The notes beneath the pieces were generated by a model, which was not told where the DNA came from, did no database searches, and saw only the letters and a program-made list of their open reading frames with translations. From assembly GCF_051192575.1 (NCBI RefSeq), contig NZ_JBPJSQ010000011.1, positions 124,001-188,000 on the forward strand: a stretch of 64,000 nucleotides of DNA. The letters are read 5' to 3'. Shown in pieces: positions 56,523 through 63,578 of the stretch; positions within the stretch are counted from its first letter, which is position 1, and each line of letters opens with the position of its first letter. Position numbers and translations under genes: made by a program. The DNA comes from Aestuariimicrobium soli. Its GTDB lineage: Bacteria; Actinomycetota; Actinomycetes; Propionibacteriales; Propionibacteriaceae.

Positions 56523-57257
56523 ATGGCCGACACCCGCGTCGATGGACGCAGCGCAGACCACCTTCGACCCGTGACCATCACCCGGCGGTGGCTCGACCAT
56601 GCCGAGGGTTCGGTGCTCGTGGAGTTCGGCAAGACCCGCGTGCTGGTCGCCGCCTCGGTCACCGAGGGCGTGCCCCGCTGGCGCAAGGGGACCGGGGAGG
56701 GCTGGGTCACCGCCGAGTACGCGATGCTGCCCCGTGCCACCCACGACCGCTCCGATCGCGAGTCGGTGCGCGGCAAGATCGGTGGGCGCACCCACGAGAT
56801 CAGCCGCCTGATCGGACGATCCCTGCGCGCCATCGTCGACACGCGCGCCCTGGGCGAGAACACCATTCAGCTGGACTGCGACGTGCTGCAGGCCGATGGC
56901 GGCACCCGCACCGCCTCGATCACCGGCGCCTACGTGGCCTTGGCCGACGCCGTCGAGTGGCTGCGTGCCCGCGGTGCCCTCAAGGGCGAGCCGCTCAAGG
57001 ATTCCGTGCAGGCGGTCAGCGTCGGCATCGTCGACGGCACCCCGATGCTCGACCTCGCCTACACCGAGGACTCCCGGGCCGACACCGACCTGAACCTGGT
57101 CGTCTCGGGCAGCGGTCGCTTCATCGAGGTGCAGGGCACCGCCGAGGGTGACCCGTTCGACCGCGACGAACTCAACGCCCTGCTCGACCTCGGGTTGAAG
57201 GGCTGCGCCGAACTCAAACACCTGCAGGAGACTGCACTCGGAAGGACTGACCAGTGA
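56523..57257 (+). CDS. rph: Ribonuclease PH
   Basis: Phosphorolytic 3'-5' exoribonuclease that trims tRNA 3' ends. The 244-residue protein is standard: RVDGRSADHLRPVTI at the start, GVPRWRKGTGEGWVTAEYAM, the RNA-binding RSLRA-type region IGRSLRAIVDTRALGEN, and LDCDVLQADGGTRTASITGA with the catalytic acidic residues. The start is fixed by the leaderless -10. It shares four bases (GTGA) with rdgB, so both are one unit. Confidence 0.95.
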   Translation: MADTRVDGRSADHLRPVTITRRWLDHAEGSVLVEFGKTRVLVAASVTEGVPRWRKGTGEGWVTAEYAMLPRATHDRSDRESVRGKIGGRTHEISRLIGRSLRAIVDTRALGENTIQLDCDVLQADGGTRTASITGAYVALADAVEWLRARGALKGEPLKDSVQAVSVGIVDGTPMLDLAYTEDSRADTDLNLVVSGSGRFIEVQGTAEGDPFDRDELNALLDLGLKGCAELKHLQETALGRTDQ

Positions 57258-57931
57258 ACGACGAACAGCACGGCTGGTTGGCCGACGTGGTGCGACCCGC
57301 TGGTCCCGCCCTGGTGTTGGCCACGCACAATCCGAAGAAGCTCGTCGAGATGCAGCGACTGCTCGAGGAACTGCAGGTCGAGGCGACGGTGCTCGGCCTC
57401 GCCGACCTGCCGAACAGCCGGGTGCCGCGGGAGACGGGCAAGACCTTCGAGGAGAACGCCCTGATCAAGGCGCGCGCCGCGGCGGCCGAGCACGGGTTGC
57501 CGGCCCTGGCCGACGACTCGGGTCTCGAGGTCGACGCACTCAACGGGATGCCCGGCATCCGCTCCGCTCGCTGGGCCGGCCCCGAGGCCACCGACGAGGA
57601 GAACCTCGAACTGCTGCTGCGCCAGATCGACGACGTCGACGAGGCCGATCGGGGCGCCAGGTTCGTGTCGGCGATGGCGCTGGTGGTGCCCTCGTCCGAT
57701 GGTGAGCTGACCGAGCACGTGGTGCGCGGGGAGTGGCCGGGGCGGATCACCGCCGAGCCGACCGGCTCGGAGGGATTCGGCTACGACCCGATCTTCGCGC
57801 CGGCCGACGCCAAGGGCACCGCGGCCCAGCTCGACCCCGCTGACAAGGACGAACGCTCCCACCGCGGGCAGGCGCTGCGCCTGATCCTGCCGAAGGTGGT
57901 CGAGACCGTCACCGCCACGACGGGGGCCTGA
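57254..57931 (+). CDS. rdgB: RdgB/HAM1 non-canonical purine NTP pyrophosphatase
   Basis: Removes dITP and XTP from the nucleotide pool. The 225-residue protein has LATHNPKKLVEM (substrate loop), KTFEENALIKARAAA, the metal-binding DDSGLEVDALNGMPGIRSAR and GFGYDPIF near the end. The GTG at 57254 overlaps the rph stop by four bases. It adds an N-terminal stretch of about 17 residues (NDEQHGWLADVV) before the first strand. thyA follows after three bases, so rph, rdgB, thyA and perhaps dfrA may form one operon of nucleotide functions. Confidence 0.95.
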   Translation: MNDEQHGWLADVVRPAGPALVLATHNPKKLVEMQRLLEELQVEATVLGLADLPNSRVPRETGKTFEENALIKARAAAAEHGLPALADDSGLEVDALNGMPGIRSARWAGPEATDEENLELLLRQIDDVDEADRGARFVSAMALVVPSSDGELTEHVVRGEWPGRITAEPTGSEGFGYDPIFAPADAKGTAAQLDPADKDERSHRGQALRLILPKVVETVTATTGA

Positions 57932-57934
57932 CCG

Positions 57935-58729
57935 GTGCAGCAGTACCACGACCTGGTGCGGCTCATCCTCGACCAGGGGGTGGCGAAGTCCGACCGCACC
58001 GGCACCGGAACGCTCAGCGTCTTCGGCCACCAGATGCGCTTCGACCTGCGCGCCGGCTTTCCGCTGCTGACCACCAAGAAGGTGCACACCCGCTCGGTGT
58101 TCGGTGAGTTGCTGTGGTTCCTGCGCGGTGACACCAACATCGCCTGGCTGCACGAGAACAAGATCTCCATCTGGGACGAGTGGGCCGACGCCTCGGGCGA
58201 ACTGGGGCCGGTGTACGGCTACCAGTGGCGGTCGTGGCCCGACCCCGACGGTGGCCACATCGACCAGATCGCGGCCCTGATCGAGGGGTTGCGGACGAAT
58301 CCCGACTCGCGCCGGCACATCGTCAGCGCGTGGAACGTGGGTCAGTTGGACGAGATGGCGCTGCCCCCGTGCCACGCCTTCATGCAGTTCTACGTGGTCG
58401 ACGGCCGGCTCAGCTGCCAGCTGTACCAGCGGTCGGCCGACGTCTTTCTCGGGGTGCCGTTCAACATCGCCTCCTACGCCCTGTTGACCCATCTCATTGC
58501 TCAGGTGGCGGGGCTCGAGGTCGGCGACTTCGTCCACACTCTTGGTGATGCGCACCTGTACGTGAACCACCTCGACCAGGCCAAGCTGCAACTGACCAGG
58601 GAGTTCCGCCCCCTGCCGACGCTGCGGCTGAACCCCGAGGTCACCGAGATCGACGCCTTCACGCTGGCCGACATCGAGGTGGTCGGGTACGACCCGCATC
58701 CCGCGATACCCGCCCCGATCGCCGTCTGA
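57935..58729 (+). CDS. thyA: Thymidylate synthase
   Basis: Methylates dUMP to dTMP with methylenetetrahydrofolate, yielding dihydrofolate, the substrate of the next gene. The 264 residues and the catalytic Cys at 146 (ALPPCHAFMQF) coincide with E. coli ThyA; RTGTGTLSVFG, the LLWFLRGDTNI region and QRSADVFLGVPFNIASYALL are intact. The GTG start is three bases after the rdgB stop without a clear ribosome-binding site. The tail PIAV ends just before a near-repeat (GTCCGATCGCCGTC) in the 37-base gap to dfrA. Confidence 0.96.
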   Translation: MQQYHDLVRLILDQGVAKSDRTGTGTLSVFGHQMRFDLRAGFPLLTTKKVHTRSVFGELLWFLRGDTNIAWLHENKISIWDEWADASGELGPVYGYQWRSWPDPDGGHIDQIAALIEGLRTNPDSRRHIVSAWNVGQLDEMALPPCHAFMQFYVVDGRLSCQLYQRSADVFLGVPFNIASYALLTHLIAQVAGLEVGDFVHTLGDAHLYVNHLDQAKLQLTREFRPLPTLRLNPEVTEIDAFTLADIEVVGYDPHPAIPAPIAV

Positions 58730-58766
58730 GTCCGATCGCCGTCCGAGACCGTCCCCGAGGAGACCG

Positions 58767-59780
58767 ATGCAGATCATCAGCATTGCCGCCGTTGCCGAGA
58801 ACCAGGTGATCGGGAACGGACCCAAGATTCCGTGGCACCTGCCCGAGGACTGGGCCCGGTTCAAGGAGCGCACCATCGGGAACTTCCTGGTGATGGGCCG
58901 CGAGACCTTCGAGCAGATCGGGCGTCCGCTGCCCAATCGCACCACCATCGTGGTCACCCGCAACCCCGACTGGCGGCCGCCGAAGGGGCAGGGTGCCACC
59001 CGCGTGATGGTGGCCAACTCGATCGAGGAGGCCATCGAGACGGCTCGAACCGACCGCATGCACGCCCGCGACAACACCATCTTCGTCGCCGGTGGCGCGC
59101 AGATCTACGCCCAGTCGATGAACCTGGTGACCGGCCTGGACATCACCGAGGTGCACCAGTCGCCCGAGGGTGACGCGCTGTTCCCCGAGGTGACCGAGGC
59201 CGACTGGGCCGAACTGAGCCGCGACCCGCAAGAGGGCTTCGACTTCGTCCGCTACGCCCCCGTCACCCACACCGACCGCCTCGACCTGCGCCCGGCCACG
59301 ATGGCCGACGTGGACGACTGGCTGGCCCTGCACTCCGACCCGGAGGCGTTCCCGTTCGCCCCCGACGGGCCGATCTCGACGATCGAGGAGGCCGAGGACG
59401 AACTGGGCGAGTACCTGGTGAGCTGGCTGAACCACGGGCTCGGCTACTGGTTGGCCCGCGAACGGGAGACCGGTGACCTGGTCGGTGCCGGTGGCATGCG
59501 CGCCATTCGGCTGCCCAACGGCGACTCGGTCTGGAAGCTCTACTACCGGCTGGTGCCGGCGAAGACCGGGAACGGTTTCACCCCCGAACTGGTGCAGGCG
59601 GCCGTCGCCCAGCTGGCGCGTATCGACGCCCAGGCGCGGGTGCGTGCGGTGATGCGCAACGAGAACGCCGAGGCGATCCGGGTGGTCGAGAGCCTGGGCC
59701 TGACCCCCCACGGGTCGACCCAGAACGAGGCCGGCCAGGAGCAGACCGTCTACCAGGGCGTCGTCGGCGACCTGGTCTGA
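58767..59780 (+). CDS. dfrA: Dihydrofolate reductase fused to a GNAT acetyltransferase
   Basis: Reduces dihydrofolate to tetrahydrofolate, recycling the ThyA product. Residues 1-164 form a complete DHFR: IAAVAENQVIGNGPKIPWHL, the catalytic Asp at 28 (LPEDWARFK), MGRETFEQIGRPL and FVAGGAQIYAQ. Without a stop or frameshift the chain continues into a RimJ/RimL-type acetyltransferase (about 168-337): THTDRLDLRPATMADVDDWL, GDLVGAGGMRAI, and the acetyl-CoA region ending NAEAIRVVESLGLTPHGST. Free-standing DHFR has about 160 residues, so this is a true two-domain fusion. The ATG has GAGGAGACC upstream. The acetyl acceptor is unknown. Confidence 0.93.
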   Translation: MQIISIAAVAENQVIGNGPKIPWHLPEDWARFKERTIGNFLVMGRETFEQIGRPLPNRTTIVVTRNPDWRPPKGQGATRVMVANSIEEAIETARTDRMHARDNTIFVAGGAQIYAQSMNLVTGLDITEVHQSPEGDALFPEVTEADWAELSRDPQEGFDFVRYAPVTHTDRLDLRPATMADVDDWLALHSDPEAFPFAPDGPISTIEEAEDELGEYLVSWLNHGLGYWLARERETGDLVGAGGMRAIRLPNGDSVWKLYYRLVPAKTGNGFTPELVQAAVAQLARIDAQARVRAVMRNENAEAIRVVESLGLTPHGSTQNEAGQEQTVYQGVVGDLV

Positions 59781-59781
59781 G

Positions 59782-61218
59782 GTGCGCGCCACCGCCTCGG
59801 TGCTGCATCTCGACCTGGACGCGTTCTTCGCCTCGGTCGAGCAGCGCGACAAGCCGTCGCTGCGGGGCAAGCCCGTGGTGGTGGGTGGGGTCGGGGCGCG
59901 CGGGGTGGTGGCCACGGCCTCGTACGAGGCGCGCGCGTTCGGGGTGCGCTCGGCGATGGCCGGCGGCGAGGCCAGACGGCGGGCGCCGTACGCGGCCTTC
60001 CTCAGCTCCAGGTTCGCCGCCTATCAGCAGTCGAGCCGCATCGTGATGGCACTGCTGCGGGAGTACTCGCCGCGGGTCGAGGCGCTCAGTCTCGACGAGG
60101 CCTTCGTCGATCTCGCGGCCGGCGACGTCGACTGCTCGTCGGTCGAGGGGCTGCAGGTGCTGGCGGAACGGCTGCGCGCCCAGGTGGTCGAACGCACCGA
60201 GGGGCTGACCGCGTCGGTGGGCATCGGTTCGAGCAAGTTCATGGCCAAGGTGGCCAGCGAGTTGGGCAAGCCCGACGGCCTGCACGTGGTTCGTCCGGGA
60301 ACCGAGGTGGCGACGATCGCGCCGCTGCCGGTGCGCGCCATTCCCGGGGTCGGGCCCGTCAGTGAGGAGAAACTGCACCGGCTGGGCATCCACACCGTCG
60401 CCGACGTGCAGCGGGCGTCGCTGACCGAACTGACGCGGGAACTGGGGGCCTCGTGGGCGGCCGGCCTGCACGGGTTCGCGTTCGCCCGCGACGACCGGCC
60501 CGTCGAGAGTGAACGGGAAACCAAGTCGATCTCGGTCGAGGACACCTTCGAGACCGATCTGGTCGACCGCGGCGAGCTCGAGACCATCCTCGACCGGGAC
60601 GCCGAGGTGGTCGTCGCCAGGCTGCGCCGGCACGGCTTCTTCGCGCGCACCGTGACCATCAAGGTGCGCTTCGCCGACTTCACCACCCACACCCGGTCTC
60701 GCTCGTTCATCGGAGGCACCGATTCCGTCGAGCGGGTGGCGCGCGCCGGCCGCGACCTGCTCGCAGGGCTCGATCTGCGCGAGGGGGTGCGGCTGCTCGG
60801 CATCGGGGTCTCGGGCTTCGTGGGCGCCGCCCAGGAAGAGTTGTTCGAGGTCGAGTCGGACGATTCCGGGGTGGTGACGAGCTCGGTCACGGGGTCTGCA
60901 GCTGATGGGTCTGGTGGCGACGGGCAGGCCGACGAGCGCTCTGTCGACCAGCACAGGGGTGGGCCGTTCGGACGACGGCGCGACCGCGGTTTCATGCCCG
61001 GGGTCGAGGTCGAGCACGACGAACTCGGACGAGGCTGGGTCTGGGGGACAGGTCTGGGGCGGGTGACCGTCAGGTTCGAGACCCGCCTGACCCCCCACGG
61101 CCCGGTGCGCAGTTTCCTCGACGACGACCCGCAGCTGACCCGCGCCGTTGACCTGCTGCCGATGGCCTGGGAGCCGCCCGAACCTGCGGACGAGTCCCCA
61201 GCACCCCCGGCTGAGTAG
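59782..61218 (+). CDS. dinB: DNA polymerase IV (Y-family)
   Basis: Error-prone translesion polymerase. The 478-residue protein has HLDLDAFFASVEQRD with metal ligands D11 and D13, SLDEAFVDLA with the third acidic pair, helix-hairpin-helix IPGVGPVSEEKLHRLGI, and the little-finger domain (~240-345). QEELF near residue 354 fits a beta-clamp-binding peptide. The C-terminal region has a disordered linker and a small domain (PGVEVEHDELGRGWVWGTG, then VTVRFE) typical of actinobacterial DinB. The GTG at 59782 is one base after the dfrA stop. The TAG stop is the start of the next gene's -10 box. Confidence 0.95.
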   Translation: MRATASVLHLDLDAFFASVEQRDKPSLRGKPVVVGGVGARGVVATASYEARAFGVRSAMAGGEARRRAPYAAFLSSRFAAYQQSSRIVMALLREYSPRVEALSLDEAFVDLAAGDVDCSSVEGLQVLAERLRAQVVERTEGLTASVGIGSSKFMAKVASELGKPDGLHVVRPGTEVATIAPLPVRAIPGVGPVSEEKLHRLGIHTVADVQRASLTELTRELGASWAAGLHGFAFARDDRPVESERETKSISVEDTFETDLVDRGELETILDRDAEVVVARLRRHGFFARTVTIKVRFADFTTHTRSRSFIGGTDSVERVARAGRDLLAGLDLREGVRLLGIGVSGFVGAAQEELFEVESDDSGVVTSSVTGSAADGSGGDGQADERSVDQHRGGPFGRRRDRGFMPGVEVEHDELGRGWVWGTGLGRVTVRFETRLTPHGPVRSFLDDDPQLTRAVDLLPMAWEPPEPADESPAPPAE

Positions 61219-61221
61219 GGT
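61216..61221 (+). promoter_or_regulatory. -10 element (TAGGGT) containing the dinB stop codon
   Basis: TAGGGT is followed by seven bases and the ATG at 61229. Bases 61216-61218 are the dinB stop. Confidence 0.55.
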
Positions 61222-61228
61222 GAACGCC

Positions 61229-62536
61229 ATGGCCGGCTCCCTCGACCCCCCCGACTCCCTCGACCCCGTGCTCGATGCCCTGACCGCTCACCTGGGTGAC
61301 CGCGAGGCCACCCGGCTGCGGGACAGGCTGGACACCTTCTCGAACCTGCCCAACACCATTCGCGGCGTGGCGAAGTGGCCGAGCGACCCCGCCCTCGAAC
61401 GAGTCGCCCTGGCGGTGATCGACGAGCTGCGCCAGCACGAGTCCATGATGGAGTGGCCCGGTCAGGATCTGTGGGGCCTGCTCAGCGTGGCGGCCCGGGC
61501 CGACGACACCGTGCTCGACCGTGCGCTGGTGGAGCCCCGCGAGTCCGACCTCACCAAGCTGGCGAGCATCCGCCGGGCGACCACCAAGCACCACCGCGAG
61601 CTGGCCGCACCGCAGCCCGTCGAGTCAGACGCGGGGGACCTGCCCGCCAAGGTCTCCGAGGTGAAGCGGTGGCTCGTGGCGCACCCCGATGCCCGCGCCG
61701 AACAGTTCGCGGCGCGCCCCCGTCAGAAGGCCGCCGAGCGTCTGGCCGCCGTCCGTGCCCTCGGTGAGATCGGCGGAGCCGGCGCCCTCGAGGTGCTGCG
61801 TGGCTACGCCAGCGACCGGCACTCCGACGCCATGCTGGCCGAACTCCACCGGGCCTGGTCGTCGTTCGACCGCCGCCAGTTCGCGGCGGCCGTGTTTCGT
61901 CCGAACCCCCACACCCTTGGTCTGGGAATCTGCGCCACCGTCGCCGGGATCGAGGCCGTCGAGGGGTTGGGTTCGCTCGACGTCGGCCTGACCAGGGAGG
62001 CCAGCCTCGCCGAGGTCGCTGCCTGCACGTCGCTGACCGACCTGCGCGTGCGGGCCGTCGACCTGCCGGGATTCACGTCGGTCGAGCCGCTGCTGTCGCT
62101 GTCGAACCTGGTGAGCCTCGAGCTCACGGGGGTGACCCGTCAGGCCGACCTGAGCGTGCTCGCCGGGTTGCCCGTCGAGCGGCTGCGCATCGATCTCGAC
62201 GGCCACGACGGCACGTTCCTGCTCGACCTACCGCGGCTGACCCGGATCGTCATCTCGGGCGGGTCGGTGCCGGACGACTCCCGCGGGGTGATCGACGACA
62301 TCGAACCGAGGCCCGCCCATGCGGGGTTGGCGGGGGTCTGCCTCGCGCTGGCCAAGCGGGGAGTGCAGGTCGTGACCTACGCGTATCAGCGCTCCTGGGT
62401 GGGCCCGCTGCTCGATGAGGCCCACGGCGATCCGCAGGTCACGGTGGTCGAGCAGGCGGGGTTCGTGGCCCTCACCAACGATCCGAACCAGGCCGCCGCA
62501 CTGAGCACCCGGTTGCGGTCGAACCTGCTGCCCTAG
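61229..62536 (+). CDS. HEAT/leucine-rich-repeat protein resembling the C-terminal part of STAND (NACHT) proteins
   Basis: A 435-residue protein without an obvious enzymatic domain. Residues ~1-140 are helical, ~150-210 look like a HEAT repeat leading to HSDAMLAELHRAWSSFDRRQ, and ~225-360 carry leucine-rich repeat-like beta-alpha units (SLTDLRVRAVDLPGFTSVEP, LSNLVSLELTGVT). The 'aELhRAWssFDrrqFA' stretch followed by LRR-like repeats is what I know from the C-termini of actinobacterial NACHT/STAND NTPases, but no Walker A or B motif is present here. It could be a stand-alone sensor or a remnant. The ATG is set by the leaderless -10. It stops with TAG inside the next -10 box. Confidence 0.6.
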   Translation: MAGSLDPPDSLDPVLDALTAHLGDREATRLRDRLDTFSNLPNTIRGVAKWPSDPALERVALAVIDELRQHESMMEWPGQDLWGLLSVAARADDTVLDRALVEPRESDLTKLASIRRATTKHHRELAAPQPVESDAGDLPAKVSEVKRWLVAHPDARAEQFAARPRQKAAERLAAVRALGEIGGAGALEVLRGYASDRHSDAMLAELHRAWSSFDRRQFAAAVFRPNPHTLGLGICATVAGIEAVEGLGSLDVGLTREASLAEVAACTSLTDLRVRAVDLPGFTSVEPLLSLSNLVSLELTGVTRQADLSVLAGLPVERLRIDLDGHDGTFLLDLPRLTRIVISGGSVPDDSRGVIDDIEPRPAHAGLAGVCLALAKRGVQVVTYAYQRSWVGPLLDEAHGDPQVTVVEQAGFVALTNDPNQAAALSTRLRSNLLP

Positions 62537-62539
62537 GCT
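62534..62539 (+). promoter_or_regulatory. -10 element (TAGGCT) containing the upstream gene's stop codon
   Basis: TAGGCT is followed by six bases and the ATG at 62546. Its TAG is the stop codon of the HEAT/LRR gene. Confidence 0.55.
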
Positions 62540-62545
62540 GGCGTC

Positions 62546-63571
62546 ATGCGTGATCTCGTCCTCGTGGCCAATGCCGGCGACGGCACCGTCTCCAGCTTCC
62601 GCTTCACCGGGGGAACCCTCGAACCGCTGACCGCCAGCCCCGTCGGGCAGGGCTGCGGCACCTTCGTGGTGGACGAGGCGCGAGACCTGGTCTACGCCGC
62701 CAGCAAGTCTCCCTCGATCGACACCTTCCGGCTCGATCGTGGCACCGGCACTCTGACCCGGCAGACGGTCGGAGACGAGGCGGTCTCGACCCCCGTCGAG
62801 GCGTCCATGGCCTACGTCGACCTCGCCCACGACGGCTCCGTGCTGGTCGCCGCCTCGTACGGCGGTGACGTCGCGCAGACCTGGACCGTCGACGAGTCCG
62901 GGGTGCTCACCGGCCCCGTCGCCCAGGTGGAGTGGCACCGGGCCCACTGTGTCGTCGTCCGGGGCGACCGGCTGTACGTGGTCTCGCTGGGTGCCGATCT
63001 CGTGGCCCAGTACGAGCTCTCACCTGCGGGGGAGCTCACCCCGCTCGATCCGCCGACGGCGGCGGCCCCGGCCGGCTCGGGCCCGCGGCACCTGGTGTTC
63101 GCCGCCGATGGACGCCACGCCTTCGTGGTCACCGAGTTCTCGGGCGAGGTGCTGACCTTCGACGTGGACGAGTCCACGGGTGCGCTCACCCCGAGCTCGG
63201 CGCGGGCGTTCTTCCCGCCCGACGCCGGGCTCTCGCACAGCCGACTCGGGGCACCGCCGCTCGAAGAACACCTCATCTGGGGAGCCGACGTGCACCAGGC
63301 CGGTGGTCACGTGCTGGCCACCGAGCGAACCACCTCGACGCTGGCCAGCCTGCCGCTCGCCGACGACGGGTCGCTCGGTGAACCCGTCGCCAGGCTGTCG
63401 ACCCCGACGCAGCCGCGTGGGTTCTGGGTGCTGGACGATGCCCGTCACGCCGTGGTCGCCGGCGAACGTGCCACCGAGGTGGCGCTCGTTGAGATCGCGG
63501 ACGACGGCTCGCTGGTCGAGCTCGGCCGGTTCGAGACCGGCGCCGGCGCCAACTGGGTGCGCGCGGTCTGA
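62546..63571 (+). CDS. Lactonase family beta-propeller (YbhE/Pgl-like)
   Basis: A 341-residue seven-bladed beta-propeller of the 6-phosphogluconolactonase YbhE type, with the family start LVANAGDGTVSSFRF, repeated blade strands, GSGPRHLVFAADGRHAFVVTE (the best family signature) and QPRGFWVLDDARHAVVAGE near the end. It could hydrolyse 6-phosphogluconolactone, but many relatives act on other lactones or are uncharacterised. The ATG at 62546 follows a -10 by six bases. The partial gene downstream is convergent, seven bases away. Confidence 0.87.
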   Translation: MRDLVLVANAGDGTVSSFRFTGGTLEPLTASPVGQGCGTFVVDEARDLVYAASKSPSIDTFRLDRGTGTLTRQTVGDEAVSTPVEASMAYVDLAHDGSVLVAASYGGDVAQTWTVDESGVLTGPVAQVEWHRAHCVVVRGDRLYVVSLGADLVAQYELSPAGELTPLDPPTAAAPAGSGPRHLVFAADGRHAFVVTEFSGEVLTFDVDESTGALTPSSARAFFPPDAGLSHSRLGAPPLEEHLIWGADVHQAGGHVLATERTTSTLASLPLADDGSLGEPVARLSTPTQPRGFWVLDDARHAVVAGERATEVALVEIADDGSLVELGRFETGAGANWVRAV

Positions 63572-63578
63572 CGCGGCC

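Noticed and set aside
58767..59780. Two separate genes (dfrA and an acetyltransferase) misread as one
   Set aside because: The frame is continuous with no stop, and I saw no ribosome-binding site or leaderless -10 box near the domain junction (about 59260-59280).
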